Positions 6,928 to 14,465 of a DNA stretch of 18,732 nt are shown piece after piece. The stretch is from positions 1 to 18,732 of the forward strand of contig CALHQK010000025.1 in the NCBI GenBank assembly GCA_938037185.1, given 5' to 3'. The DNA is from an uncultured Riemerella sp. (GTDB taxonomy: Bacteria > Bacteroidota > Bacteroidia > Flavobacteriales > Weeksellaceae). The position numbers were made by a program, and so were the translations under genes. The notes under the pieces are model-generated. The model was not told the DNA's origin. It saw only the letters and a list, made by a program, of their open reading frames with translations, and searched no databases. How positions within the stretch are numbered: the stretch's first letter is position 1; each line of letters begins with the position of its first letter.

Positions 6928-8781
6928 TTAAATGTCAGCATCTTCTATTACTAAATTTTCCAAGATAAAGGACTGCCTATCGGGTGTATTTTTTCCCATA
7001 TAGAATTCCAATAGTTGGTCTATGGTCTGGTCTTTACCAATGACCACAGGCTCGAGGCGGATATCCTTTCCGATGAAATGTTTAAACTCGTCTGGTGATA
7101 TCTCTCCAAGCCCTTTAAACCTCGTGATTTCTGGATTTTTCCCAAGCTCGCTGAGGGCTTTTATCCGCTCTTCTTCGGTATAGCAGTAGCGGGTTTCTTT
7201 TTTATTTCTCACTCTGAAAAGCGGCGTCTGCAAGATGTAGAGATGCCCATTTTTTATCACATCAGGGAAAAATTGAAGGAAGAAAGTAATCATCAGCAGG
7301 CGAATGTGCATACCATCTACATCGGCATCGGTAGCGATGATAACTTGGTTGTATCTGAGGTCTTCCAGACTGTTTTCTATGTTGAGCGCTGCCTGCAAGA
7401 GGTTGAACTCTTCATTCTCATAGACTACTTTTTTGGTCAGTCCGTAGCAGTTTAGCGGCTTACCTTTTAGCGAGAAAACCGCCTGAGTTTCTACATCTCT
7501 GGACTTGGTAATGGAGCCAGAAGCAGAATCACCCTCAGTGATGAAGATTTGTGTTTCGGATTTCCTCTGTGCTTTTTGGTCGTTGTAATGCTGTCGGCAG
7601 TCGCGCAGTTTTTTATTGTGAAGCGAAACTTTTTTAGCCCTTTCTCTTGCTAATTTTTGGATGCCCGAAAGCTCCTTTCTTTCTCTTTCAGAAACTAAAA
7701 TCTTTCTTTGGATGGCTTCGGCGGTTTCTGGGTTTTGATGGAGAAAATTATCCAACTTTTTTTTCAGAAAATCAATAACGAAAGTCCGTATTGTAGGGCC
7801 ATTAGGGCCTATTTCGTTTGAACCTAATTTTGTTTTCGTCTGGGATTCAAAAACAGGTTCTTCTACATTGATGGAAATCGCAGCAATGATGGATTTTCTA
7901 ATATCCGAAGCATCAAAATTTTTATTGAAAAACTCTCGGATGGTCTTTACATAAGCCTCCCGAAAGGCATTGAGGTGTGTTCCACCCTGAGTGGTGTTCT
8001 GCCCATTGACAAAAGAGAAATATGTTTCCGTCTGGGATTTGTCGGAATGAGTGATAGCCACCTCTATATCATCATCTTTGAGGTGGATGATAGGGTAGAG
8101 GATGTCTCCCTCTAATTCTTCCTGAAGCAGGTCTTTAAGTCCATTTTCAGAGAAAAAAGTTTCCCCGTTGAAAATAATTTTTAGACCAGGGTTCAGATAG
8201 GCGTAATTCCTGAGCATCCGCTCAATATATTCTTTTCTGAATTTGAAGTTAATGAAAATTTCATGGTCAGGAATGAAAGTGATTTCGGTTCCGTTTTTGT
8301 CCTTATCTTCTATTTCTTCGTGATTTTGAAGAATATTTCCCCTTGAAAACTCGGCCGTTTTTGATTTTCCATCTCGTATAGATTTTACCTTGAAATAATC
8401 TGAAAGAGCGTTCACTGCTTTTGTTCCGACACCATTGAGCCCCACAGACTTTTTGAATGCTTTGGAGTCGTATTTTCCGCCGGTATTCATTTTGGAAACC
8501 GCATCTACCACTTTTCCGAGAGGAATCCCTCGCCCAAAGTCCCTGATGGTCACTTTGCTGTCATCTATGCTGATTTCTATTTTATTTCCGGCTTTCATTC
8601 GGAATTCATCAATAGAGTTGTCCAAGATTTCTTTCAGCAGAATGTATATCCCGTCATCCGCCGAGGAACCATCGCCTAGTTTACCGATGTACATCCCTGG
8701 TCGTAGGCGGATATGTTCCTGCCATTCAAGGGTTCTGATGTTGTCTTCCGAATAATTAACCTGTCCTAAGAGTTCGCTCAT
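6928..8781 (-). CDS. parE: DNA topoisomerase IV subunit B
   Basis: A 617-residue ATPase subunit that captures and passes the transported DNA segment. The GHKL ATPase domain shows the catalytic Glu51 and Asn55 in EILDNSIDEF, the DFGRGIP motif with Asp81, and GLNGVGTKAVNALS (114-127). A transducer domain follows (about 230-400). The TOPRIM domain has EGDSASG with Glu416 and the metal triad TDADVDG (484-490). RFKGLGE lies at 554-560. The length fits ParE rather than the longer GyrB, and SLKGKPLNCYG (437-447) also favours ParE. It is the first gene of a five-gene minus-strand unit ending with the rhomboid gene. A candidate promoter lies 20 bp upstream and a terminator isolates it from the gene behind. 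Confidence 0.95.
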   Translation of the reverse strand: MSELLGQVNYSEDNIRTLEWQEHIRLRPGMYIGKLGDGSSADDGIYILLKEILDNSIDEFRMKAGNKIEISIDDSKVTIRDFGRGIPLGKVVDAVSKMNTGGKYDSKAFKKSVGLNGVGTKAVNALSDYFKVKSIRDGKSKTAEFSRGNILQNHEEIEDKDKNGTEITFIPDHEIFINFKFRKEYIERMLRNYAYLNPGLKIIFNGETFFSENGLKDLLQEELEGDILYPIIHLKDDDIEVAITHSDKSQTETYFSFVNGQNTTQGGTHLNAFREAYVKTIREFFNKNFDASDIRKSIIAAISINVEEPVFESQTKTKLGSNEIGPNGPTIRTFVIDFLKKKLDNFLHQNPETAEAIQRKILVSERERKELSGIQKLARERAKKVSLHNKKLRDCRQHYNDQKAQRKSETQIFITEGDSASGSITKSRDVETQAVFSLKGKPLNCYGLTKKVVYENEEFNLLQAALNIENSLEDLRYNQVIIATDADVDGMHIRLLMITFFLQFFPDVIKNGHLYILQTPLFRVRNKKETRYCYTEEERIKALSELGKNPEITRFKGLGEISPDEFKHFIGKDIRLEPVVIGKDQTIDQLLEFYMGKNTPDRQSFILENLVIEDADI

Positions 8782-8800
8782 CTTTCTTCAAAATAAGATA

Positions 8801-8832
8801 CAAAACTAATGAAAGCGTTTTTAAAAATCAAT
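8801..8832 (-). promoter_or_regulatory. candidate promoter of the parE-parC operon
   Basis: On the minus strand TAGTTTTG (8808-8801) is an exact match to TAnnTTTG. ATTG (8832-8829) sits 20 nt upstream as a three-of-four -33 box. The ATG of parE is 20 nt below the box, giving a leader of roughly a dozen bases. Confidence 0.5.
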
Positions 8833-8865
8833 TTTTGTGGAAAATATTTTTGTTAAACTGAATAA

Positions 8866-8896
8866 AAAAACTCTTAGTTTTGGGCTAAGAGTTTTT
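8866..8896 (-). terminator. intrinsic terminator after the SurA-like gene
   Basis: A 12-bp perfect stem, AAAAACTCTTAG (8866-8877) with CTAAGAGTTTTT (8885-8896), has a 7-nt loop. On the minus strand it starts 6 nt below the stop codon of the PpiC gene and continues into a T run. The A/T-flanked stem could also work on the plus strand. Confidence 0.8.
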
Positions 8897-8901
8897 AGGA
8901 T

Positions 8902-10269
8902 TTATTTTTTCTTCCATTGTGAATTGAAAGTGCAGCTGTCATATCTTTTGTCTATGGAGATAAAGGTTTCTGGCAGCCTTTCGTTAATCCATTTTTCCAC
9001 AATTTCGCTTTTTTTCTTGTTGAGGGCAATTTCTTTTACCCTTTCAAAATCGATATTGAGGTCTATTTGGTGGGCTGGTATCGTATCTTCTATTCTAAGG
9101 ATAGAAACCACTTTTCTTCTATTTAGTTCATCTTCAAAAACTTCGGTGATGTCTCCTTTATTGTATCCCGCGATTTGATAGGCAATGTTTGCAGAAAGGT
9201 TTGTTTTTTCTATTTTGGTTTTACCTTCTTCGTTGTTGATGATTCCAGAATTGTATTTAGTGTTTTTATCATCGGAATACTTATGAGCAGCTTCTTTGAA
9301 GGATATTTTACCATCTAAAATTTGCTGTTTGATGTCTTCCAATTCCTTTTTTGCACTGGCAATTTCTTCTGCGGTAGGGGTGTTTTTTATCAAGATATGC
9401 CTTGCATCATACATCTTCCCTGATTTTTTCACAAGCTGAATGATGTGATAGCCATACTCTGTTTCCACTGGGTCGGAGATTTCTCCTTCCTGCAGGTTGA
9501 GAGCAGCTGCCTCAAAGGGTTTTACCATCGTTCCCTTGGATATATTTTTGTAAAGTCCGCCATTTGAAGCAGAGCCTTCATCTTCGGAGTAGATTCTTGC
9601 TAAAGACTCAAAACTCTCTCCATCCAAGATTTCTTGTTTTAGTTTTAAAAGTCTGTTGATGATTTCATTTTTATGCTCATCCGTTAGTTTAGGATACATC
9701 ACGATTTGAGAAAGAATAATTTCATCTTTTACCTCTGGAAGTTGGTATTTATAGGCGTTGTAGAAGTCTGTTACTTCATTTGGGGTAATATCTGTTTTCT
9801 CCGTTATTCGGGAATATTTACTCTGTCCGTAGTAGCCGTCTGAATCTATCTTTTCTATGGCATTTTTCATTTCTGTGGCGTTTCGGAATTTATAGGTGTC
9901 CAGCATTGCCCTTTCTGAAGGGAACTGCCCAGCAATTTGGTTGTATTTCTGTACGGCTTGTTCTCTTATTTCCTTGCTTCGGTTCGGAATCAGAGTGTCC
10001 TGTTTTGCGTGGTAAATCAGGAATTTATTGTTCAGCAGACTTTCTACAAACTCGCACTTGTTGGCAGCAGCCATTCCCTGTGCTTTGGCGTAGTTTTCCT
10101 GCTCTGTAATATCGGATTCCAAAATGATTTCATTCCCGATTACAGCTGCAATGCCGTCTACCAGCTGTCCTTTTTGAAGCTGTGCATGTATGGGAAAAGA
10201 AAGTGATAGTAGTGTTAAAAGAAACACTTGTCTAATGTTTTTGATCATTTCTAAAGATTGATTTTTCAT
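8902..10269 (-). CDS. SurA-like periplasmic peptidyl-prolyl isomerase (PpiC/parvulin family)
   Basis: A 455-residue secreted foldase, probably helping outer-membrane or type IX cargo proteins fold in the periplasm. A signal peptide with a hydrophobic core at 14-25 ends at HAQ (28-30). A SurA-type chaperone N-domain (about 35-170) is followed by two parvulin-like repeats. The first (about 183-283) has the usual SEDEGSASNGG and YGYHIIQLV features. The second (about 287-392) keeps the RHILI strand but lacks the clear GG-containing loop and may be inactive. The start at 10269 is the longest possible. Met8 (ATG at 10248) gives a more normal signal peptide and fits the promoter, whose start site would fall almost on the upstream ATG. 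The gene is transcribed alone, with a strong terminator behind it. Confidence 0.85.
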   Translation of the reverse strand: MKNQSLEMIKNIRQVFLLTLLSLSFPIHAQLQKGQLVDGIAAVIGNEIILESDITEQENYAKAQGMAAANKCEFVESLLNNKFLIYHAKQDTLIPNRSKEIREQAVQKYNQIAGQFPSERAMLDTYKFRNATEMKNAIEKIDSDGYYGQSKYSRITEKTDITPNEVTDFYNAYKYQLPEVKDEIILSQIVMYPKLTDEHKNEIINRLLKLKQEILDGESFESLARIYSEDEGSASNGGLYKNISKGTMVKPFEAAALNLQEGEISDPVETEYGYHIIQLVKKSGKMYDARHILIKNTPTAEEIASAKKELEDIKQQILDGKISFKEAAHKYSDDKNTKYNSGIINNEEGKTKIEKTNLSANIAYQIAGYNKGDITEVFEDELNRRKVVSILRIEDTIPAHQIDLNIDFERVKEIALNKKKSEIVEKWINERLPETFISIDKRYDSCTFNSQWKKK

Positions 10270-10277
10270 TGATGGTG

Positions 10278-10309
10278 CAAAATTAAATTTCTCGGAGAGA
10301 AATACTAAA
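10278..10309 (-). promoter_or_regulatory. candidate promoter of the SurA-like gene
   Basis: On the minus strand TAATTTTG (10285-10278) matches TAnnTTTG, and TTTA (10309-10306) lies exactly 20 nt upstream as the -33 box. The predicted start near 10272 leaves about 24 nt before Met8 of the SurA-like protein but only about 2 nt before the longest-ORF ATG. Confidence 0.5.
10287..10303. promoter_or_regulatory. perfect 7-bp inverted repeat in the promoter spacer (operator or terminator)
   Basis: ATTTCTC and GAGAAAT flank the trinucleotide GGA. The palindrome fills the spacer between the -33 and -7 boxes of the SurA-like gene, where a repressor could act. It is also 33 bp downstream of the pfkB stop on the minus strand and is followed by TTAATTTT, so it may instead end the gldD-pfkB transcript. 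The 3-nt loop makes either reading possible. Confidence 0.45.
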
Positions 10310-10336
10310 CATTTTATTATAATTATTTCTTAAAAT

Positions 10337-11257
10337 TTATAAATCAACATTGAAGGTGGTAAGCTCCTGAAACTTCTTAATTCTTTGTTTCAAGAGATAT
10401 GGCGAAACTTCCAAGAGCCTTTCCGTGCCGAATTTCTCTACGGTAAAGGATGCCATGGCACTTCCCACGATAATCGCCGTTTTCATATTCTCAAAACTAA
10501 AACTTCCGGTGCTGGCAAGGTGTGCGGCAAAGCCTCCCGCAAAGGAATCTCCGGCGCCCGTCGGGTCAAAGACATCCTCCAGAGGGAGGGCGGGTATCGC
10601 AAATATTTTTCCTTCGCTGAAAAGTATAGCTCCGTGTTCTCCTTTTTTGATGATTACATACTGAGGCCCCATTTCGTGTATCTTTTGGGCGGCTTTTGGG
10701 AGCGAGTATTCGCCGGAGAGCTGTCTTGCCTCCTCATCATTTATCGTGATGACATCTACTTTACCTATGATTTCCATCAATAAATCCCAAGTGTGGTTCA
10801 TCCAGAAATTCATCGTATCTAAGATAATCAGCCTTGGACGGCATTTCATATTCTCCAGCACGGAGAGCTGTACGCTTGGGTGGAGGTTTCCTAAAAGCAG
10901 GATGTCGCAGTCCTTGCAGTGTTCTGGTATTTTGGGGTTGAATTTCTCCAAAACATTCAGTTCTGTTGCCAATGTATCGCGGCTGTTGAGGTCGTTATGG
11001 TATTTTCCAGACCAGAAGAAGGTTTTTTCTTCGGGGAAGATTTCAATTCCTTCTATATCAATGTCTCGTTCCTTTAATAAGTTGAGATATTCCTCAGGAA
11101 AATCTCCGCCTACGACGGACACGATGCCTGTTTTAATATTGAGAACGGAGGCGGCAAGCCCTATATAAGTGGCGGCACCTCCCAGAATGTGGTCTGTCTT
11201 TCCAAATGGCGTCTCGATAGCATCAAAAGCTACGGTTCCTACGGCTAATAATTTCAT
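10337..11257 (-). CDS. PfkB family carbohydrate kinase (ribokinase-like)
   Basis: A 306-residue cytosolic kinase that phosphorylates a sugar or nucleoside with ATP. The ribokinase fold is supported by the GGAATYIGLAAS segment near the N-terminus (26-37), where the substrate-binding glycines sit, and TINDEEA (171-177). PfkB signature 2, DPTGAGDSFAGGF (231-243), contains the catalytic base Asp237 and the anion hole GAGD. Substrate specificity cannot be read from these motifs. Length is typical of the family. It lies 25 bp downstream of gldD on the same strand and is probably co-transcribed. Its base composition is visibly richer in G and C than the cas operon. No dedicated promoter is apparent. 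Confidence 0.88.
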   Translation of the reverse strand: MKLLAVGTVAFDAIETPFGKTDHILGGAATYIGLAASVLNIKTGIVSVVGGDFPEEYLNLLKERDIDIEGIEIFPEEKTFFWSGKYHNDLNSRDTLATELNVLEKFNPKIPEHCKDCDILLLGNLHPSVQLSVLENMKCRPRLIILDTMNFWMNHTWDLLMEIIGKVDVITINDEEARQLSGEYSLPKAAQKIHEMGPQYVIIKKGEHGAILFSEGKIFAIPALPLEDVFDPTGAGDSFAGGFAAHLASTGSFSFENMKTAIIVGSAMASFTVEKFGTERLLEVSPYLLKQRIKKFQELTTFNVDL

Positions 11258-11282
11258 TATTCTTGCTCTATGTTGTGTAAGA

Positions 11283-11837
11283 TTATTTCCAGTTGAAGGT
11301 TTCTATCATATGCATGAGGTCTTCTTTTATGTAGTCTATGGCGGGCTGCAGCGAGTCGGGTCTTGGTCTGGACTTGAAGTATAGATTTGCCGTTACGAAA
11401 TGCCTCGTGCTGTCGGTCAGGAAAATCTGAATATTAGATGCAGACTGCCCTTTCAGTTCATAGAAATTCCCGAAAACTCGTTTTTCAGGGTAAGAAAAAG
11501 ACTTGGTTTCTATTGCCGAAGCACGGATGGTGTGCTCATAGACCATTTTTTCTACTTCCTTTACATGAAGCCGAAAATCATTCTGAATAGGGAAGTAGGT
11601 AAGGAATACATTGGCCTTCATCTGAGGATAGACCAAGTTGTACCAGCATGGTTTTTTGGCTTCGTGCAGTGCGGCAAAGTCCGAATATTCAAAGGTGAAA
11701 GGGCAGGCAGAATTAAATGCCTGATACTTTGCTTTGGGATATTCCAAGCGGAGTTCCCCCTTTGGTTTTGGGCGGGTTTCTTCGCTGCAAGAGATGGTGC
11801 AAAGTGCAACACACCCTAAAAATAGATACCTAAACAT
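11283..11837 (-). CDS. gldD: gliding motility lipoprotein GldD
   Basis: A 184-residue lipoprotein of the Bacteroidota gliding/type IX secretion apparatus. A short signal sequence (2-16) ends in a lipobox TISC with Cys17 as the lipidated residue. The mature part matches my memory of GldD: YPKAKYQAFNSACPFTFEYS (34-53), a CWYNLVYPQMK stretch (64-74) and the block KGQSASNIQIFLTDSTRHF (129-147), ending in an Asp-Leu...Glu-Thr-Phe-Asn-Trp-Lys tail. The family size is about 180-200 residues, so it looks complete. GldD is required for gliding and secretion in Flavobacterium johnsoniae; it also occurs in non-gliding members, so motility is not implied. A -7 box lies only 5 bp before its ATG, suggesting a very short or absent leader. 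It faces the cas operon across a repeat-filled gap. Confidence 0.88.
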   Translation of the reverse strand: MFRYLFLGCVALCTISCSEETRPKPKGELRLEYPKAKYQAFNSACPFTFEYSDFAALHEAKKPCWYNLVYPQMKANVFLTYFPIQNDFRLHVKEVEKMVYEHTIRASAIETKSFSYPEKRVFGNFYELKGQSASNIQIFLTDSTRHFVTANLYFKSRPRPDSLQPAIDYIKEDLMHMIETFNWK

Positions 11838-11841
11838 TCCG

Positions 11842-11875
11842 CAAAAGTAATAAAAAAATAATATAAAGTCACAAG
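11842..11875 (-). promoter_or_regulatory. candidate gldD-pfkB promoter
   Basis: On the minus strand TACTTTTG (11849-11842) matches TAnnTTTG exactly. A weak TTG-containing -33 candidate lies around 11875-11871. The start site would fall within a base or two of the gldD ATG at 11837, implying a near-leaderless mRNA. Confidence 0.4.
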
Positions 11876-11897
11876 GGATGGGATATTTAATAAATCA

Positions 11898-12180
11898 GGT
11901 GGAAAATTGAAAAAATGATGCGGAGGAGAATTAAAATTATCTAAAAAATGAGAAAATCCATTTGTAAAATTGAAAAATATATATGGGAAAATCAAAAAAC
12001 CATGTTGAAAATTTAAAAAAACCATGTGGAAAATTTAATTTTCTATGTAGGAAATTAGAAAAATCAGATATTAAATTGAGAATATCATCTAGGAAATCAA
12101 AAAGTATAGATGGAGTATTTAATTTCCCAGATGGATTATTAAATATTTTTTAAAGAAATATTGAAAATGATGTGAAATTT
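11898..12180. repeat. degenerate tandem repeat, period about 21 bp, with phased A/T-tracts
   Basis: This fills most of the 421-bp gap between gldD and cas6. The core (about 11964-12150) consists of 8-9 diverged units resembling CCATGTGGAAAATTTAAAAA. The GG/TG anchor of successive units falls at 11964, 11986, 12006, 12028, 12050, 12071, 12092, 12112 and 12133, steps of 20-22. A/T-tracts recur at 11973, 11994, 12015, 12037, 12059, 12099 and near 12120, again in steps of about 21 or twice that. Outlying copies at 11901 and 11925 are looser. Two helical turns per unit predicts intrinsically curved DNA. There are no unique spacers, so it is not a CRISPR array. A minus-strand frame through it (11816-12025) is Phe/Asn-rich with 7-residue periodicity and is an artefact of the repeat. 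Confidence 0.75.
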
Positions 12181-12231
12181 ATGATTTTTATTTTTTAATG
12201 AGAAAAAAGTAAATGATAACACAAAAAATGT

Positions 12232-12239
12232 TAAATTTG
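12232..12239 (+). promoter_or_regulatory. candidate -7 box of the cas operon promoter
   Basis: TAAATTTG is an exact TAnnTTTG match 19 bp before the cas6 ATG at 12259. I see no good TTTG at the expected -33 distance; the upstream side is the phased repeat array, so activation may depend on a protein or on DNA bending. Confidence 0.45.
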
Positions 12240-12258
12240 TGAAAGAAATGTTAATAAA

Positions 12259-13035
12259 ATGAAGTTTAAGTTAGTGTTAAAGCAGAAAAGAGGGGATAAA
12301 ATACCTTTTAATTATCAATATCCTTTGTCTTCGGCGATTTATAAATTTATTAAGCAGGCGGATCAGGAATATGCAGAACAATTACATCAAAAAGGATTTG
12401 GTAAGGGTTTTAAGTTCTTTACATTTTCGGATTTGAATTTTAAAGAAGTTAATACAGATAAGGAAGGTTTTATGATTTCGGATGGTGAGATTTTACTCCT
12501 CTATATAGATATTTATTTACCTAAAACAGCTCAATCTTTGATAAAAGGAATTTTTGAGAATAAAGAATTGACAATAGCTAATCCATATCATAAAACAGAT
12601 TTTAGTATTGTTTCTGTGGAAATAATGGAAGATAAACTAAAAAATATAGGAGCGGAAGAAATTGTAAAAGTAGAAGTGAAGCCTACATCTCCTATCGTGA
12701 TAGGTAGGAAAAATGTGAGGGGTAATTATGACTATTTATTACCTATGGATGATGATTTTAAAACTTTTATGCTCAAAAATTGGGAGGAAAAACTCAAGGT
12801 TTTTAATGATAATATTGATAACAGCATTAGAAGTGTGGAAATAAAAAATGCAGATAATGTAAAAACAAGGCTGGTTGTTTTAAAAGCCAATACCTTACAA
12901 GAAACAAAGATAAAAGGATCTAAAAACTATACTATAGAACTTATAGGAAAAAAGAAAGAAATAGAGCTTTTGATGGCGGGTGGCTTAGGACTTCATAATG
13001 CACAAGGAATGGGAAGTGTAAAGATAATAGAATAA
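12259..13035 (+). CDS. cas6: CRISPR-associated endoribonuclease Cas6
   Basis: A 258-residue RNase that would cut the CRISPR precursor transcript within the repeats to make crRNA for the Csm complex. It has the two-ferredoxin RAMP layout. The N-terminal part contains YPLSSAIYKFI (21-31) and a Leu-His pair at His43, which matches the usual position of the general-acid His in Cas6. The C-terminal end has the glycine-rich RAMP loop AGGLGLHNAQGMGSVKI (240-256). Length is typical. It is the first gene of the operon, and cas10 starts 9 bp later. No CRISPR repeat is in the window to check substrate match. The ATG is the first in frame and is preceded by an AT-rich leader without a Shine-Dalgarno sequence. 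Confidence 0.9.
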   Translation: MKFKLVLKQKRGDKIPFNYQYPLSSAIYKFIKQADQEYAEQLHQKGFGKGFKFFTFSDLNFKEVNTDKEGFMISDGEILLLYIDIYLPKTAQSLIKGIFENKELTIANPYHKTDFSIVSVEIMEDKLKNIGAEEIVKVEVKPTSPIVIGRKNVRGNYDYLLPMDDDFKTFMLKNWEEKLKVFNDNIDNSIRSVEIKNADNVKTRLVVLKANTLQETKIKGSKNYTIELIGKKKEIELLMAGGLGLHNAQGMGSVKIIE

Positions 13036-13044
13036 TAAAAAGTT

Positions 13045-14463
13045 ATGAAATATATTTTAAAAATAGACATTTCTGGAATACAAAAGTTTATTTTTGATAT
13101 TCCCTCAAAAAATGCAGCAAAACAACTGAAAGCAAGGTCTTTTTATGTGTATTCACTGACGCATATTGTTTTCGAGATGCTAAAAGCCAAAATAGGCGCA
13201 GATAAGGTTACTGAAATTTATAATGGAGGAGGAAACCTATTTGTTTATGTAGAAAGTAATCAAGAGGTTTTAGAAGAGTTTAGAAAGGAACTTGAACAGC
13301 AGGATTTTCAAGGCGTATTATTCCCTTTTGTGAGCTTTGTAGAGGTGAAAGGGAATTTCAAAGAAGATATGCAAAATCTGAGTAGAGAGGTTTTAAAAGT
13401 AAAATTACAGAGGAAATTTGATCTTAAAGAATTCGAGCAGACAAGACCGATTGACTGGGCTAAATTTACTAAAAAATTAGTAGAAAGTAATGGTTTTGTG
13501 GTAGAAAAAGGACAAGCATCGGGAGATCAAATTTATTTACAAGATTATGTAATAGCATTCAAAGGAAATAATTTTGAGAATAATGTACTAAATAAACTTC
13601 CCGTAGATAGAGATGGCAGTATCACGGAGCTTTTGAGTATATCAAAGAATGTATCTGAAGAAGCCGATGAAAAAATAGCAGCTCTAAAAATGGATGTGGA
13701 TAATCTGGGGCTTTTATTCCGTAATAAAGAAGAACAGGAATATCGAGAAATTAGCCAAAAGATGGAGAGGTTCTTTTCGAAAGACTTATATCAGGAAGTT
13801 TTAAAATCGAGAATTGAAAAGCAAGAGTTATACCCTGTTTTTGCTGGTGGAGATGATTTGTTCCTTATAGGCAGCTGGGACAAAATAATAGAAATAGCAG
13901 TGGAGATTAACGAAGCGTTTAGAGTGTTCCAAAAAGAGCTAAACTTAGAAAAACCTCTTACCCTTTCTGGTGGGATAGTATTAGGTAATCCTAAATATCC
14001 ACTTATTCGTTTGGCGGAAGAAGCAGAGAAGGCTTTGGATTTAGCCAAAAACTATAGAGAAGATAAAAACAGTATTTGTGTTTTTGGAGAACCTATGGGC
14101 TGGGAGGAGATGGAACAATGTGTAGGTATAAAAAATAAATTATTGGATTTGGTAGTAAATAAGGGAGAGTCCAGATCATTACTACAAAGAATAAAATCTT
14201 CTGATTTAGGTTTTCGTAGTGTTCAAGATAAGATTATGGATACTAACAAAATAGATTTGCCAAAAGTCTATCGTCTAAAATATTATCTAAGAAATGCTAA
14301 AACAGAAGAAAACAGGAAAATACTTACAGAGATTTTTGACACTTATGCGGAAGATTTATTAAGTGATTTTCTACATAAGGGAACAAAAAGTAATCCTGCT
14401 AAATATGTGGTAGCAGCACGATTGACAGAATTATTAACAAAAAGAATGAATAAATCAGAATAA
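13045..14463 (+). CDS. cas10: Cas10/Csm1, compact form without HD nuclease domain
   Basis: The large subunit of the type III-A effector, only 472 residues against about 750-850 usually. It starts directly with the Palm1 strand and GDxSGIQ-like turn (KIDISGIQKFIF, 6-17), followed by KARSFYVYSL (29-38) and the GGGN hairpin (61-64). Palm2 keeps the metal site: Asp217/Asp219 in KMDVDNLG and GGDD at 268-271. Cyclic oligoadenylate synthesis should therefore be intact. The HD phosphohydrolase/ssDNase domain that normally precedes Palm1 is absent, and cas6 lies immediately upstream, so it has not merely been split off. The linker between Palm1 and Palm2 has no cysteines, so the usual zinc ribbon is missing too; the protein's only two Cys are at 345 and 359. 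A helical C-terminal domain (about 360-472) is present. Confidence 0.92.
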   Translation: MKYILKIDISGIQKFIFDIPSKNAAKQLKARSFYVYSLTHIVFEMLKAKIGADKVTEIYNGGGNLFVYVESNQEVLEEFRKELEQQDFQGVLFPFVSFVEVKGNFKEDMQNLSREVLKVKLQRKFDLKEFEQTRPIDWAKFTKKLVESNGFVVEKGQASGDQIYLQDYVIAFKGNNFENNVLNKLPVDRDGSITELLSISKNVSEEADEKIAALKMDVDNLGLLFRNKEEQEYREISQKMERFFSKDLYQEVLKSRIEKQELYPVFAGGDDLFLIGSWDKIIEIAVEINEAFRVFQKELNLEKPLTLSGGIVLGNPKYPLIRLAEEAEKALDLAKNYREDKNSICVFGEPMGWEEMEQCVGIKNKLLDLVVNKGESRSLLQRIKSSDLGFRSVQDKIMDTNKIDLPKVYRLKYYLRNAKTEENRKILTEIFDTYAEDLLSDFLHKGTKSNPAKYVVAARLTELLTKRMNKSE

Positions 14464-14465
14464 TT

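Noticed and set aside
11816..12025. Minus-strand open frame rich in Phe, Asn and Leu
   Set aside because: It is produced by the 21-bp repeat (7 codons per unit) and overlaps the gldD start; not a credible protein.
11898..12180. Decayed CRISPR array
   Set aside because: A unit of about 21 bp with no unique spacers is far too short for repeat plus spacer, and the whole unit, not half of it, recurs.
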